Origin: Acinetobacter sp. ANC 4178
Lineage (GTDB): Bacteria; Pseudomonadota; Gammaproteobacteria; Pseudomonadales; Moraxellaceae
NCBI RefSeq assembly: GCF_004331175.1
Contig: NZ_SJOD01000001.1
Coordinates: 124,001-188,000, forward strand
Length of the DNA: 64,000 bases
Direction: 5' to 3'
The notes beneath the pieces were generated by a model. The model was not told where the DNA came from, searched no databases, and was given only the letters and a program-made list of their open reading frames with translations. Both the position numbers and the translations under genes were made by a program. Below, piece by piece: positions 53,184 to 63,908 of this stretch (positions are counted from its first letter, which is position 1; the number at the start of each line of letters is the position of its first letter).

Positions 53184-53867
53184 TTACTGACCACAAACTT
53201 TATTGGCGGGTAATGCGATATCAATTTTCTTCGGATAAGGAAGATTTAAACTGTTCATAATTTCCACAAATTCAGCTTTGTTTCGCGCTGCACCTAAACG
53301 CGAATTATGTAAACGCTCATGCCCGACTGTCGAAGCTAAACGGCCTTTATAGTCATGTCCCGGGTAAACAATAGTCTCGTCTGGCAAAGTAAAAATTTGA
53401 GTATGAATGCTGTCATACAAGATTTCGGCATTGCCTTCTTGAAAGTCGGTACGCCCACAACCATCAATCAGCAAAGCATCTCCTGTAAACACCATACCCT
53501 CTGCAACATAACTGGTACATGCATTGGTGTGCCCTGGGGTATAACGTGCTTCAATATTTATTTCACCTATCCGAATCACACTTTGATCAGTGATAAATAT
53601 ATCGCCACAGTTCACACCTGAATTGCGATGCAATACAGTTTTACAGCCAAACTTTTCACGTAATAGATTGGCAGCGGTCACATGATCCGCATGGACATGG
53701 GTGTCCAAGCTATAGACCAGTGTTAAGTTATGCATTTGCAAATGCTGGCTATAGACGTCTATTTCAGAAGCAACTGGGTCAATCAATACTGCTTCACGTG
53801 TCTGCTCTGAAGCCAAGAGATAAGTATAAGTTGAACTTTCTACTTCAAAAAATTGATGAAAGATCAT
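53184..53867 (-). CDS. Persulfide dioxygenase (ETHE1-like MBL-fold)
   Basis: A 227-residue metallo-beta-lactamase-fold non-heme iron enzyme oxidising glutathione persulfide to sulfite. The metal motif DTHVHADHVTAANLLREKFG, TPGHTNACTSYVAEGMVFTGDALLIDGCGRTDFQEG and YPGHDYKGRLASTVGHER match ETHE1/PDO. The frame is open to 53924, but the ATG at 53867 starts the conserved MIFHQFFEVESSTYTYLL, has an AGGTG site, and lies downstream of a sigma-54 promoter that overlaps the alternative start. First gene of the sulfide detoxification operon. Confidence 0.9.
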   Translation of the reverse strand: MIFHQFFEVESSTYTYLLASEQTREAVLIDPVASEIDVYSQHLQMHNLTLVYSLDTHVHADHVTAANLLREKFGCKTVLHRNSGVNCGDIFITDQSVIRIGEINIEARYTPGHTNACTSYVAEGMVFTGDALLIDGCGRTDFQEGNAEILYDSIHTQIFTLPDETIVYPGHDYKGRLASTVGHERLHNSRLGAARNKAEFVEIMNSLNLPYPKKIDIALPANKVCGQ

Positions 53868-53907
53868 GTTGTAACACCTGAATAAATACGTTTCTTTATT
53901 CTTAAAT

Positions 53908-53923
53908 TGCAAACTCAGTGCCA
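53908..53923 (-). promoter_or_regulatory. Consensus sigma-54 (-24/-12) promoter of the persulfide operon
   Basis: The minus strand reads TGGCAC-TGAGT-TTGCA, an exact match to the TGGCAC-N5-TTGCA consensus, 41 bp upstream of the persulfide dioxygenase ATG. The divergent gene encodes a sigma-54 activator. Confidence 0.9.
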
Positions 53924-54008
53924 ACTTTTAGCTTTTTTAATTATATTCATTAAAAACAATATATTAAAAATTAATTTATTTTTTTTAGCCTCTACTCTAT
54001 TTCATCCT

Positions 54009-54058
54009 TGTTTCACTTTATGTTTCAATAAGAAACAAATGAAACAGACAGTGAAACA
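54009..54058. promoter_or_regulatory. Nested TGTTTCA/TGAAACA sites, probable upstream activating sequence
   Basis: Four half sites are arranged symmetrically: TGTTTCAC at 54009-54016 and TGTTTC at 54021-54026 on one side, TGAAACA at 54040-54046 and GTGAAACA at 54051-54058 on the other, plus GAAACA at 54032-54037 forming TGTTTC-N5-GAAACA. They lie about 90-150 bp from the sigma-54 promoter, a normal enhancer distance, and directly abut the activator start codon, allowing autoregulation. Confidence 0.75.
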
Positions 54059-54060
54059 CC

Positions 54061-55350
54061 ATGCTCACTCTTAATTTTGCTTTACAAACACAGTTAGAAT
54101 TATTTTTAGAACAATTACAAAGCTTTATTGATGAAAATTTGATCTTGATTCAAGAACAGCAGAGCCAAAACTTTATTTATGAGTATGGAACATCCGAGTT
54201 CAACAAAAAAACCATCACTGCCTTCAAACAGTTAATTCAAAACACAGAACTGCAAACTGGGTTGATTCATCTGCCTGAAACCTCTACACAATATTTATTG
54301 ACCCGAAAAAAACTGAATGTGCTTGATCAACAGTTTGTCGGTGAGATTTTTTTATTTCAGCCTGTTTCTTTAAATACGGTAAAACCAAAGCCTGTAACAG
54401 CATTATCTCTCCAAGAGACCTTTCATAGCCGCTCAAGTTCAATGCAGCATATGTTCTCCATTATTGAGCGAGTTGCGATTACCGAATTTCCTGTACTGGT
54501 TCGGGGGGAATCCGGCAGTGGTAAAGAACTCGTGGCACAAGCCATTCATGAACATAGCCAAAGAAGAAAACATCCGTTTATTGCCATCAACTGTGCTGCG
54601 CTCAATGCCAGCTTGTTAGAAAGTGAATTATTTGGGCATGTTAAAGGGGCTTTTACAGGCGCAATTCGTGAACACAAAGGCGTATTTGAACGTGCCGCAG
54701 GTGGTACCTTATTTCTGGATGAAATTGCCGAAATTCCACTGGAACTACAAGCCAAATTATTACGGGTACTGGAAACAGGAGAGTTTACGCCTTTAGGCGG
54801 TGAAAAATCGTTGAAGTCCAATGTCAGAATTATTGCAGCGACTCATCGTGCACTACGTGAAGAAGTTAAGTCAGGTCGTTTCCGCCAAGACTTGCTCTAC
54901 CGTTTAAGGGTCATCCCGATTTTCGTACCGCCACTGCGTGAACGCAAAGAAGATATCCCTTTGATTGCCGAATTTTTACTGAATGAACATCGGACTTCAG
55001 CGCAAGCCCCTCTTCTTTCAGAGGATGCTCTGCAAACTTTAATGGCGTATGACTGGCCGGGGAATGTCCGCGAACTCAAGAATACATTGTTATATGCACT
55101 GGCAATGGCGAATGGTCGCTCCGAAATTACGATTTCTGATTTACCTGATGAGATCATTCATGGAGCACAAGATTCTGATTCTACAACTGAAAAAAATGAG
55201 CAACCTATACGAATCAACGCCACAAAACTGGAGGCCTATACCTTGCAGCAAACTCTAAAAAAATATCAATATGACTTGGGATTAACAGCGCAGGCCTTAG
55301 GAATTAGCCGAACCAGTTTATGGCGTTACCGCAAGAAATTTGGAATATAA
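54061..55350 (+). CDS. Sigma-54-dependent Fis-family activator (FisR-like position)
   Basis: A 429-residue bacterial enhancer-binding protein. Residues 1-125 are a sensor domain without recognisable PAS/GAF motifs. The AAA+ core has Walker [19 protein letters not shown] (about 148-165), the sigma-54-contacting GAFTGA, Walker [10 protein letters not shown] and the R-finger region. The C-terminus is a Fis-type helix-turn-helix ([21 protein letters not shown]). The whole protein contains one cysteine (AINCAAL, in the AAA+ domain), unlike persulfide-sensing FisR with its sensor-domain cysteines. It is divergent from the persulfide operon and surely controls its sigma-54 promoter. Confidence 0.9.
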   Translation: MLTLNFALQTQLELFLEQLQSFIDENLILIQEQQSQNFIYEYGTSEFNKKTITAFKQLIQNTELQTGLIHLPETSTQYLLTRKKLNVLDQQFVGEIFLFQPVSLNTVKPKPVTALSLQETFHSRSSSMQHMFSIIERVAITEFPVLVRGESGSGKELVAQAIHEHSQRRKHPFIAINCAALNASLLESELFGHVKGAFTGAIREHKGVFERAAGGTLFLDEIAEIPLELQAKLLRVLETGEFTPLGGEKSLKSNVRIIAATHRALREEVKSGRFRQDLLYRLRVIPIFVPPLRERKEDIPLIAEFLLNEHRTSAQAPLLSEDALQTLMAYDWPGNVRELKNTLLYALAMANGRSEITISDLPDEIIHGAQDSDSTTEKNEQPIRINATKLEAYTLQQTLKKYQYDLGLTAQALGISRTSLWRYRKKFGI

Positions 55351-55446
55351 TCCTTATTTCTTACGGGCTTTGTTCGTTTATAGAAAATAGAATCTGTTTT
55401 GCATTGAGTATGGATAGGATACTTTTGCCTTACCCTCTCAATGCTG

Positions 55447-56100
55447 TCAATGACTGAAATAAAGCCAAAGCCGTTGCACTAATCCTTGATCGGATTTTTT
55501 GAGCAAGTTGTCATAATCACGTTGCGCCAGTTTCTTCACCAATGCCAACCAGATTTGACGTTGCGCTAAACTAGAACCCCGTATAGACCCCAAATAATGT
55601 GTCTTTACCGATCCTACACCACAAAATTTTAATGTCGTATCTTTAAGCTGTCGCGTACTCGGTTCACCAAAATACCATTTATACGTCCAACCTGCTTGGT
55701 CTAAGGTAGTAATGATTCTGGCCGTTTTGCGTTTTAAGTGCCCACGAATACGGTTGCTATTTTCAAAATAACTAAAGGCTTGACTAGGAAGAAATAAACG
55801 ATCAATAAACCCTTTCGCTACAGCAGGTAACCCGCCCCACCACACTGGGAAAATCCAGACCAAATGATCCGCACTCATTATTTTAGACCATGCTGCTTGT
55901 AAATCGGGTTCAAGCTCCATTCTTTGTTCATAGCCATATTTCAGATTTGGATCAAAATGTAATGTGCCAATTTCAATCACTTCAACCTGCACGTCAGATG
56001 GTACAGCTTCCATATAGGCCTGCATTAAAGCTTGATTAAAACTGGTTGATGATGGATGAGCATTGATGACCACTATTTTTCTTTTCAGCAGGTTACTCAT
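55447..56100 (-). CDS. NAD(P)H-dependent oxidoreductase, flavodoxin-fold (quinone reductase/MdaB-KefF type)
   Basis: A 217-residue FMN/FAD flavoprotein of the Flavodoxin_2 family: KIVVINAHPSSTSFNQALMQAYMEA, HLVWIFPVWWGGLPAVAKGFIDRLFLPSQAF and TLDQAGWTYKWYFGEPSTRQLKDTTLKFCGV. Such enzymes reduce quinones by two electrons, often in response to electrophiles. It is divergent from a TetR-type regulator with two palindromic operators in the spacer. Confidence 0.85.
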   Translation of the reverse strand: MSNLLKRKIVVINAHPSSTSFNQALMQAYMEAVPSDVQVEVIEIGTLHFDPNLKYGYEQRMELEPDLQAAWSKIMSADHLVWIFPVWWGGLPAVAKGFIDRLFLPSQAFSYFENSNRIRGHLKRKTARIITTLDQAGWTYKWYFGEPSTRQLKDTTLKFCGVGSVKTHYLGSIRGSSLAQRQIWLALVKKLAQRDYDNLLKKSDQGLVQRLWLYFSH

Positions 56101-56134
56101 ATTTTTCTCTAGGTTTAGCCAAATTCATTTTCAG

Positions 56135-56201
56135 ATATCACTTGATATTTGAAATACATCTAGCCAAAATAACGCTTTCCATTTAAGATATCAAGTGATA
56201 T
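56135..56201. promoter_or_regulatory. Two palindromic TetR-type operators
   Basis: ATATCA-CT-TGATAT at 56135-56148 and ATATCA-AG-TGATAT at 56188-56201 are reverse complements of each other, 53 bp centre to centre; the first carries additional TCA/TGA symmetry outside. Both lie between the oxidoreductase and tetR-like genes and probably bind the latter's product. Confidence 0.8.
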
Positions 56202-56220
56202 TTGAAAATTAAATTAATCT

Positions 56221-56829
56221 ATGAAACCCACAAAAATTTCTCGTGATGAAAAACAAATTCAAACTAGAAATCAGTTAATTGAAGCAGGCTTTCACCTTAT
56301 TTCTGAACAAGGCTATAGTGCGGTATCTATTCGGAATCTTTCAAAAAAGGCAGGTTATACTCAAGGCGCTTTTTACTCAAATTTTGAGCACAAAGAAGAT
56401 TTTTTACTGACCTTAATGAAAATTCAATTTGAACAAGAAAATCTGCAATTACAGAAAATTATTACTCAGACACATTTGACGCAGTCTGATTTAATGGCCG
56501 CACTCGAACAGTGGTTAATCGATTTTTTCCAGCATGATGAATGGTTGAAAATTTCAATTGAATTGCAATTATATGCGGCACGTGACGAAATATTTTCCAA
56601 TGAATATCAGCAAGTTTGGCAAAATCATCAGGCGCAAGTTTCTGAAGTTTTACAACAACTCATTCCAAATTTTTCTGCGGCAGAGTCAGCTCAGCATGAA
56701 CACAAGCTTCTAGAAATTATCTCATTAAGTTACGGCTTAGCGCTTCAATATATGATTTTTCAAGATGATGTGCATAAATATGTAAATATTATGATGCAGC
56801 AACTGACCGAGATGATACCCGCACATTAA
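56221..56829 (+). CDS. TetR-family transcriptional regulator
   Basis: A 202-residue repressor with the N-terminal helix-turn-helix TRNQLIEAGFHLISEQGYSAVSIRNLSKKAGYTQGAFYSNFEHKEDFLLTLM (residues 15-66) and a variable helical ligand domain. Divergent from the flavodoxin-like oxidoreductase and spaced by two palindromes, so it likely represses both. The ligand is unknown; quinones or other electrophiles fit the target. Confidence 0.88.
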   Translation: MKPTKISRDEKQIQTRNQLIEAGFHLISEQGYSAVSIRNLSKKAGYTQGAFYSNFEHKEDFLLTLMKIQFEQENLQLQKIITQTHLTQSDLMAALEQWLIDFFQHDEWLKISIELQLYAARDEIFSNEYQQVWQNHQAQVSEVLQQLIPNFSAAESAQHEHKLLEIISLSYGLALQYMIFQDDVHKYVNIMMQQLTEMIPAH

Positions 56830-56989
56830 AGCTGTCTCTTTCAAGTTCTATTTCATATTAAATTTCGCACCTAAACCTTCTAAAATGAAAGTGGCACAGA
56901 CTGGATAAACATCTGGAAAAAGTGGATAGAGACAAGTGCTTAATCACGTTTCAATCAAGCTAAAACTGATTGACTAAAGGATTGAGCAC

Positions 56990-57079
56990 ATGACCTCATC
57001 AAATTTACAACAATGGAATGACTTGGTGGATGGATGCATCGATTTCCGCCCAGAAGAAGGCGTAGTAACTCAAACCTGA
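56990..57079 (+). pseudogene. Remnant of anthranilate/benzoate dioxygenase large-subunit gene (antA/benA-like)
   Basis: A 29-codon frame with an AAAGGA ribosome site. It encodes the N-terminus typical of AntA/BenA-type Rieske oxygenase large subunits (NLQQWNDLV followed by CIDFRPEEGV) and then departs into VTQT and a stop. The intact genes run past 400 codons, so nearly all of it is deleted. The rest of the 56830-57258 spacer, which includes the upstream sequence with a TGGATA-type repeat, shows no further antA or antBC sequence that I recognise. It lies directly beside the end of the iac operon, a pathway that feeds aromatic ring metabolism. Confidence 0.65.
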
Positions 57080-57218
57080 TTTAACAGTGACCAATATTTA
57101 CTTAAGACTGTAAGATCAGGCTTGAGCTAAATTCTTTTCAACCTGAATACATTTTCCATCAATAAATGTATATCTGATAAACATATATTCAGGCTTAAAC
57201 ATCAATATCAAGATCAGA

Positions 57219-57248
57219 TAAAACTGATAAATCCGAAGATTTATCAGT
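57219..57248 (-). terminator. Terminator of the iac operon
   Basis: ACTGATAAATC (57223-57233) pairs with GATTTATCAGT (57238-57248) around CGAA, followed on the minus strand by UUUU. Confidence 0.85.
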
Positions 57249-57258
57249 ACATTTTTGC

Positions 57259-59203
<1,945 letters not shown>

Positions 59204-59239
59204 TTTTGTTTTCTCCTTTTCACTTGCTTGGCACAAGGC

Positions 59240-59977
59240 TTAGCGCATGAATAAACCACCATTAATATCCCAAGTTGCACCTGTGACAAACCCAGCATTT
59301 GGACTTGCCAATAACGCACAGGTTTCTGCAATAAACGACATATTGCCTAATGCTTTAACAGGAATATTCTGGATAAATTGTTCCATTTTTTCGTCTGACA
59401 CTACGCTATGCACAATGGCTGATTCCATTGGACCAGGAGCAACGGTATTTACTGTCACACCTTTAGCTGCAAATTCTTTAGCAAAAATTTTGGTTAAAGT
59501 CACAATGGCACCTTTGCTCGCTGCATAATGTGCGCCTGTTGCCGTACCACCATTTTGCCCTGCCAAAGACGCCATATTAATAATGCGCCCATAGCCTTTT
59601 TGTGCCATGTATTGACCAATAATTTGGCAAGACTGAAATGTACCGCGCTGATTAACTTGGGTAATCCAGTCAAAATCAGCAGCCGTAATCTCCAAAACTG
59701 GGGTTGCCTTAGTGACCGTCGCGTTATTAATCAACACATCAAGTTTTGCAAATTTCTGCTCAATCCACTGCACTACTGCATGAAAGTCTGCTTCAACTGA
59801 AATATCCAGTTTCACTGGATACATTTGCTCGGGAAACTGACTTTCTGCTTTGGCTTTTTCCGCCTTTTCCAAGGTGCTGGCAGATAAAATCACCTGATGA
59901 CCTTGGCTCGCAAAATATTCCGCAATGACATTACCCAAACCTGACGCAGCACCTGTCACTAATACAACCTGTTGCAT
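59240..59977 (-). CDS. iacE: Short-chain dehydrogenase of IAA catabolism
   Basis: A 245-residue classical SDR with VLVTGAASGLGNVIAEYFASQGH, NNAT in place of the usual NNAG, and the HYAASKGAIVTLTKIFAKEFAAKGVTVNTVAPGPMES block carrying Tyr and Lys. In the described iac pathway it is placed after or with the ring-hydroxylating step. It lies 10 bp downstream of iacD and 36 bp upstream of iacF. Confidence 0.88.
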   Translation of the reverse strand: MQQVVLVTGAASGLGNVIAEYFASQGHQVILSASTLEKAEKAKAESQFPEQMYPVKLDISVEADFHAVVQWIEQKFAKLDVLINNATVTKATPVLEITAADFDWITQVNQRGTFQSCQIIGQYMAQKGYGRIINMASLAGQNGGTATGAHYAASKGAIVTLTKIFAKEFAAKGVTVNTVAPGPMESAIVHSVVSDEKMEQFIQNIPVKALGNMSFIAETCALLASPNAGFVTGATWDINGGLFMR

Positions 59978-59987
59978 GACGATGCTC

Positions 59988-60473
59988 CTATAGAATGTAG
60001 CTAATACCTGACAAGGTATCGGTAGAATTAATTAAATTAATGATTTTACGGTTAATTTTTAAACCTGCGTCGGTATCACGGTTTAAATGGTAAGTCACAT
60101 CTGCGGTGTAGTGTTTGAGGTTCTCTTTACGGAATTCACGCAAGTTTTGCGCACAACGTAAAATGATTTCACCTTCCTCATGTTTTAAAATCCGAACACG
60201 TGAAATGCTCCGAACCGTATTTGCCTTGGGTGAAGTTGAAATTGCTTCGCCATTTTCTAAACGCTGAACACGCAATTTACGCATGTGATGATCGTCATAA
60301 GCATAGTTCAGATTGTTTTCATAATCGGTAAGTGTCGGATCAATTGGAATGATATACACTCCTTTTTCATTCCAAAGATTTAACCAAGCATCATGCTCAG
60401 AGTGATCCAGCATATCGGCTTCTGCCCAAATAAACGCTGTGACTTCATTGAGTAAATTTAAATCAATTTTCAT
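59988..60473 (-). CDS. iacD: Aromatic-ring-hydroxylating dioxygenase, beta subunit
   Basis: A 161-residue small subunit of the Rieske oxygenase family with an NTF2-like fold: FIWAEADMLDHSEHDAWLNLWNEKGVYIIPID, DDHHMRKLRVQRLENG and SRVRILKHEEGEIILRCAQNLREFRKENLKHYTADVTYHLNRD. It forms the alpha3beta3 oxygenase with IacC, encoded 10 bp upstream. Confidence 0.92.
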   Translation of the reverse strand: MKIDLNLLNEVTAFIWAEADMLDHSEHDAWLNLWNEKGVYIIPIDPTLTDYENNLNYAYDDHHMRKLRVQRLENGEAISTSPKANTVRSISRVRILKHEEGEIILRCAQNLREFRKENLKHYTADVTYHLNRDTDAGLKINRKIINLINSTDTLSGISYIL

Positions 60474-60483
60474 GTTATTTCCC

Positions 60484-61761
60484 TTAAGCCGTCATCAACT
60501 TTTTCCACTGTTGATAGGCCGAGCGCATCCCTGTTTCAGCACTCACATCACTTTTTAAACCATCTTCAGTTTGTACTTCACCCGCTAAACCACGGTTCAA
60601 CATAATCCAGAGGTTTTCGCCTGCGGCTGCCCCTTTTTGTACACGTTCCCATGCTTCAGCATCATCGGGTGTACCAAATCCAAATGGGCCTTGGAAATGC
60701 TCATGCAAACGCAGACGGTATTGATTCGCAATTTGTGGGCCGCCATCCATGGTAATCACGGAATGATGAATTTCTGTTTTATCGACTGAAATCGGCTGCA
60801 TGACTCGGAAAAATGCCATTGAACAGGCAATGTTCGGAAACAGGTTTAAGTTAAAACCAGAACCACCCACAGCGCGCACAATACGACGCACTTCCAATTC
60901 CGCATGACCTTCATCACGTAAAGCTTGTGCTAAATCTTCAAAACGTTCCTGAATTGGACGTTCCATTAATTCTTCGTCTAAATCGACCAATTCAGGAATC
61001 ATCACCATCACACTGTGACCATTGCCTAAATCTTCGACATAACCGGGTTGATTTTCAAAGTTAAATAATTCTTCTGTTTTTTCATCGACTGAACTTAAGA
61101 AAGACTTGTGTACCAATGGAAAATGATAAGCATCAGTGGTGTTTTCTAGCTGGATTTTCCAATTTCCCGGGAAGGTAAAACGATGTTCGCCTAAAACTTT
61201 AATTGGATAACCCGCACCTTGTTTCATGAACAAATCAATCCACTTTTTCGCAGGACCGAGGAATTGTTCTAAAGGTTCCACTTCATGATTAAATGACGCG
61301 AAAATCATGCCGTTATATTCTTCAACACGCAGGCTGACCAATGGCAATTCTGATTTATCCAAACATTCACCATAACTTTCTGGGGAAGGAACGCCGCGTA
61401 AACTGCCATCAAGTGCATAACTCCAACCGTGGTATGGACAAACAAAGCTATTGGTTTTGCCTTTTTTGTGTTCACAGACTGTCGCAGCACGATGGCGACA
61501 ACGGTTAAGTAATACATGCACTTTTTTCTTGCGGTCACGAACTACGACGACAGGTTGTTTGCCAATATTGATGGTTTTATAGCTACCGCCTTCTGGAATT
61601 TCACTGGCATGTGCCACCCAAACCCATGTGCTGTAGAAAATCTTCTGCATTTCCTCATCAAAGATACGCTCATCTTTGTATAAAGACGTATGTGCACGAT
61701 CGCTTTGCACCAGTGCTTCATAATCCACACCGACATTCAGTGTTGAGATAATTCCATTCAT
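60484..61761 (-). CDS. iacC: Aromatic-ring-hydroxylating dioxygenase, alpha subunit
   Basis: A 425-residue Rieske non-heme iron oxygenase large subunit. The Rieske motif is NRCRHRAATVCEHKKGKTNSFVCPYHGWSYALDG (Cys-X-His...Cys-X2-His), and the mononuclear iron site is in LENTTDAYHFPLVHKSFLS. It is proposed to act on an indoxyl/oxindole acetic acid intermediate from IacA. The ATG at 61761 is preceded by AAAGGATT; an in-frame start at 61824 is rejected. Confidence 0.92.
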   Translation of the reverse strand: MNGIISTLNVGVDYEALVQSDRAHTSLYKDERIFDEEMQKIFYSTWVWVAHASEIPEGGSYKTINIGKQPVVVVRDRKKKVHVLLNRCRHRAATVCEHKKGKTNSFVCPYHGWSYALDGSLRGVPSPESYGECLDKSELPLVSLRVEEYNGMIFASFNHEVEPLEQFLGPAKKWIDLFMKQGAGYPIKVLGEHRFTFPGNWKIQLENTTDAYHFPLVHKSFLSSVDEKTEELFNFENQPGYVEDLGNGHSVMVMIPELVDLDEELMERPIQERFEDLAQALRDEGHAELEVRRIVRAVGGSGFNLNLFPNIACSMAFFRVMQPISVDKTEIHHSVITMDGGPQIANQYRLRLHEHFQGPFGFGTPDDAEAWERVQKGAAAGENLWIMLNRGLAGEVQTEDGLKSDVSAETGMRSAYQQWKKLMTA

Positions 61762-61789
61762 TTCAATAATCCTTTGATAAATTCCTAAT

Positions 61790-62317
61790 TTAATTCTGGG
61801 TCGGGACAGGTAATTCAGCGTCACTCTGCCAGTTCGTCACTGGTCGACTAAAAATATTCTGAGTTTGAAAATGTTTGATCTTCCAACTACCATCCGTCTG
61901 TTGCGCAAATTTCACGTTCAACTTAGCGCTATTCAAATGACTGCGTCCATCACGAAAAGTAGAGGTTTGCAACATCAGCCAAGTTGCCGTGGCGTACTGC
62001 TGCTGTACTTCAATTTGCTCCGAACTGACAAAGTGAGCATTCATGACAAAGTGCGATTCTGTTTGGGTATAGCTTTTGAACATGTTGTAAATGGCTTGCC
62101 AAGAATCATATCGCCCAAAAGATTTGGCATACTTTTCCCCAATCCCTTCCCAAATGCACTCCGCATCAAAAAGCCCCATCAGCTCATCTAAATTGGTCTT
62201 TGGATTTAACTCATCACAAATTTCCATGTAACGGTTTAAACAGTTCCGGATGGCGTTATGCGCTTCCAACTGTTCTAAACGTGAGAGGATTTTTACCAAG
62301 TTCACTTTGTCATCCAT
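61790..62317 (-). CDS. iacI: SnoaL/NTF2-like protein of IAA catabolism
   Basis: A 175-residue single-domain protein of the SnoaL_4/NTF2-like superfamily (LEQLEAHNAIRNCLNRYMEICDELNPKTNLDELMGLFDAECIWEGIG...YDSWQAIYNMFKSY...FVMNAHFVSSEQIEV). Its precise role in indole-3-acetate breakdown is not established. GTG at 62326 is possible, but AAGGTG spaces properly to the ATG at 62317. Confidence 0.85.
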   Translation of the reverse strand: MDDKVNLVKILSRLEQLEAHNAIRNCLNRYMEICDELNPKTNLDELMGLFDAECIWEGIGEKYAKSFGRYDSWQAIYNMFKSYTQTESHFVMNAHFVSSEQIEVQQQYATATWLMLQTSTFRDGRSHLNSAKLNVKFAQQTDGSWKIKHFQTQNIFSRPVTNWQSDAELPVPTQN

Positions 62318-62327
62318 GCCCTGCACC

Positions 62328-62687
62328 TTAACGTTGAATAATCAATTCACGTCCAACACGTGCTTCGACTTTGCAATATTTCCAAAGTTTATAAGGACCT
62401 TCACCTACAACCGTGGTTCTGAACAAATTACATGCCGCATGTACAGTTTCAATATCAGGCACATCTGCCAATAAATAGGTCGTCCATGGCCAGCCTGTAC
62501 TTGGGCCAACCATGCTTTGGTCATCATCCATATTGCCAAACACATGTACCTCAGGCAGGTCGTGAATCGCATTCCACATCTCACCAAATGCAGCCCAGAC
62601 CGCTTTTGCTTCGGCAGGTTCTGCATCAAAAAAATTCTGATTAATGCCCATGCAGAACAACACACGTAAACTTTTTTTAGCGTCCAT
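62328..62687 (-). CDS. iacB: Small protein of IAA catabolism
   Basis: A 119-residue protein with SLRVLFCMGINQNFFDAEPAEAKAVWAAFGEMW and a conserved GPSTGWPWTTYLLADVPDIETVHAACNLFRTT block, consistent with a dimeric alpha/beta-barrel (ferredoxin-like) fold. The iac literature gives no firm function; a role in handling the IacA product is possible. It lies between iacA and iacI in the order known for Acinetobacter iac clusters. Confidence 0.82.
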   Translation of the reverse strand: MDAKKSLRVLFCMGINQNFFDAEPAEAKAVWAAFGEMWNAIHDLPEVHVFGNMDDDQSMVGPSTGWPWTTYLLADVPDIETVHAACNLFRTTVVGEGPYKLWKYCKVEARVGRELIIQR

Positions 62688-62714
62688 TTTGATTTCCTTG
62701 ATTCAGGTTTAAAT

Positions 62715-63881
62715 TTATAAATATCCAGGGCTTGGCTTTAAGCCAAAACGAATTGAACCCGCATTTTGTAATGTGGCATCGCCCATAAAAGCGTGCTGTG
62801 TAACGACATTGGTGTCATTTACAAAACGGCTAAATGGGTTCTGGGTATAAATGGCGGTCATGCCTGCCAGCATTTGCATTTTTCGCGTGACCTTGGCGCA
62901 TACGCGAGCAGCATGGGTACAGGCTAAACGCATATCACTAATCTGTTGCGTGGTTGCCACACGCCCTGCAACGACTTCGTGCCAAACGCTATCCATGGTT
63001 TGATAGAACCATGCTTTGGCTGCCTGAAATTCTGCATCTGCTTGTGCAAATTCATATTGCGTCACAGGACGATTCGCAATTTCAGCACCACCTGTAATTG
63101 ATGCTTTGCCCGGTGCTAAAATTTGAAATTCTTCTAAAGCAGCGGCCGCTACACCTATACCAACAACAGTTAAAACTTGGGTTGCTAGGGAAAGTGATGG
63201 ATATTTAAAGAAAGGTTCAGGTAGTTTGGATGGTTCACCCCGTACAAATGTCCAGTGCTTTTCAACCAGTACATCTTCCACAACCAAGTCATGACTGCCT
63301 GTACCTTTTAAACCCACTGTGTCCCATGTCATTTCAATTTTGGCTTTATGCGCAGGCATCACTGCCATACGTGGTAGACCCTGCATTTCATTATTTTTTA
63401 AAGGTGAAATCCCCACACCAATAATGTCTGCACCCATGCAACCACTAGAAAACTTCCAACGTCCACTAACTCGAACACCTTCATCGGTAATTTCCGCAGG
63501 TTGTGGTGGGAAAATTCCCCCAGCAAAAACCACATCTGGGCCATCTTTATACAGCTCTTCAAGTGTTGCTTCTGGCAGACTGCCTAAATAAGCGGGGCTC
63601 ATCCCAAAACTTGCCACCCAACCGACCGAACCATCCGCCTTAGACAAAGTTTCAATCAGTTCACAAAACTCACGCGGTGAAACGGCATCACCACCAAAGC
63701 GTTTTGGCACAAGCGCGCGGTAAACTCCCAATTGCTTGAGTTTTTCAATCATGTCCTGACTAACAAAGGCTTGATTATCGAACTCACCTGTACAGGCTCT
63801 TGCTCGAATTTCTTGACATAAAGCGTCAAGATCGACGGCTTTTTCTGGTGCTACAAACTCCATTTTAGATAATTCATTCAT
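62715..63881 (-). CDS. iacA: Indole-3-acetate monooxygenase (acyl-CoA dehydrogenase-like flavoprotein)
   Basis: A 388-residue acyl-CoA dehydrogenase-fold, flavin-dependent monooxygenase that oxidises the indole ring at the first step of IAA degradation. It has EKLKQLGVYRALVPKRFGGDAVSPREFCELIETLSKADGSVGWVASFGMSPAYLGSLPE, WKFSSGCMGADIIGVG and the C-terminal NPFSRFVNDTNVVTQHAFMGDATLQNAGSI. It needs reduced flavin, probably from IacG. It is 28 bp downstream of iacH. Confidence 0.92.
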   Translation of the reverse strand: MNELSKMEFVAPEKAVDLDALCQEIRARACTGEFDNQAFVSQDMIEKLKQLGVYRALVPKRFGGDAVSPREFCELIETLSKADGSVGWVASFGMSPAYLGSLPEATLEELYKDGPDVVFAGGIFPPQPAEITDEGVRVSGRWKFSSGCMGADIIGVGISPLKNNEMQGLPRMAVMPAHKAKIEMTWDTVGLKGTGSHDLVVEDVLVEKHWTFVRGEPSKLPEPFFKYPSLSLATQVLTVVGIGVAAAALEEFQILAPGKASITGGAEIANRPVTQYEFAQADAEFQAAKAWFYQTMDSVWHEVVAGRVATTQQISDMRLACTHAARVCAKVTRKMQMLAGMTAIYTQNPFSRFVNDTNVVTQHAFMGDATLQNAGSIRFGLKPSPGYL

Positions 63882-63908
63882 TATCTAACTCCTTGTAATA
63901 TATTTATT

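Noticed and set aside
53868..53924. N-terminal extension of the persulfide dioxygenase
   Set aside because: The extension overlaps the sigma-54 promoter and lacks family similarity; the ATG at 53867 is better.
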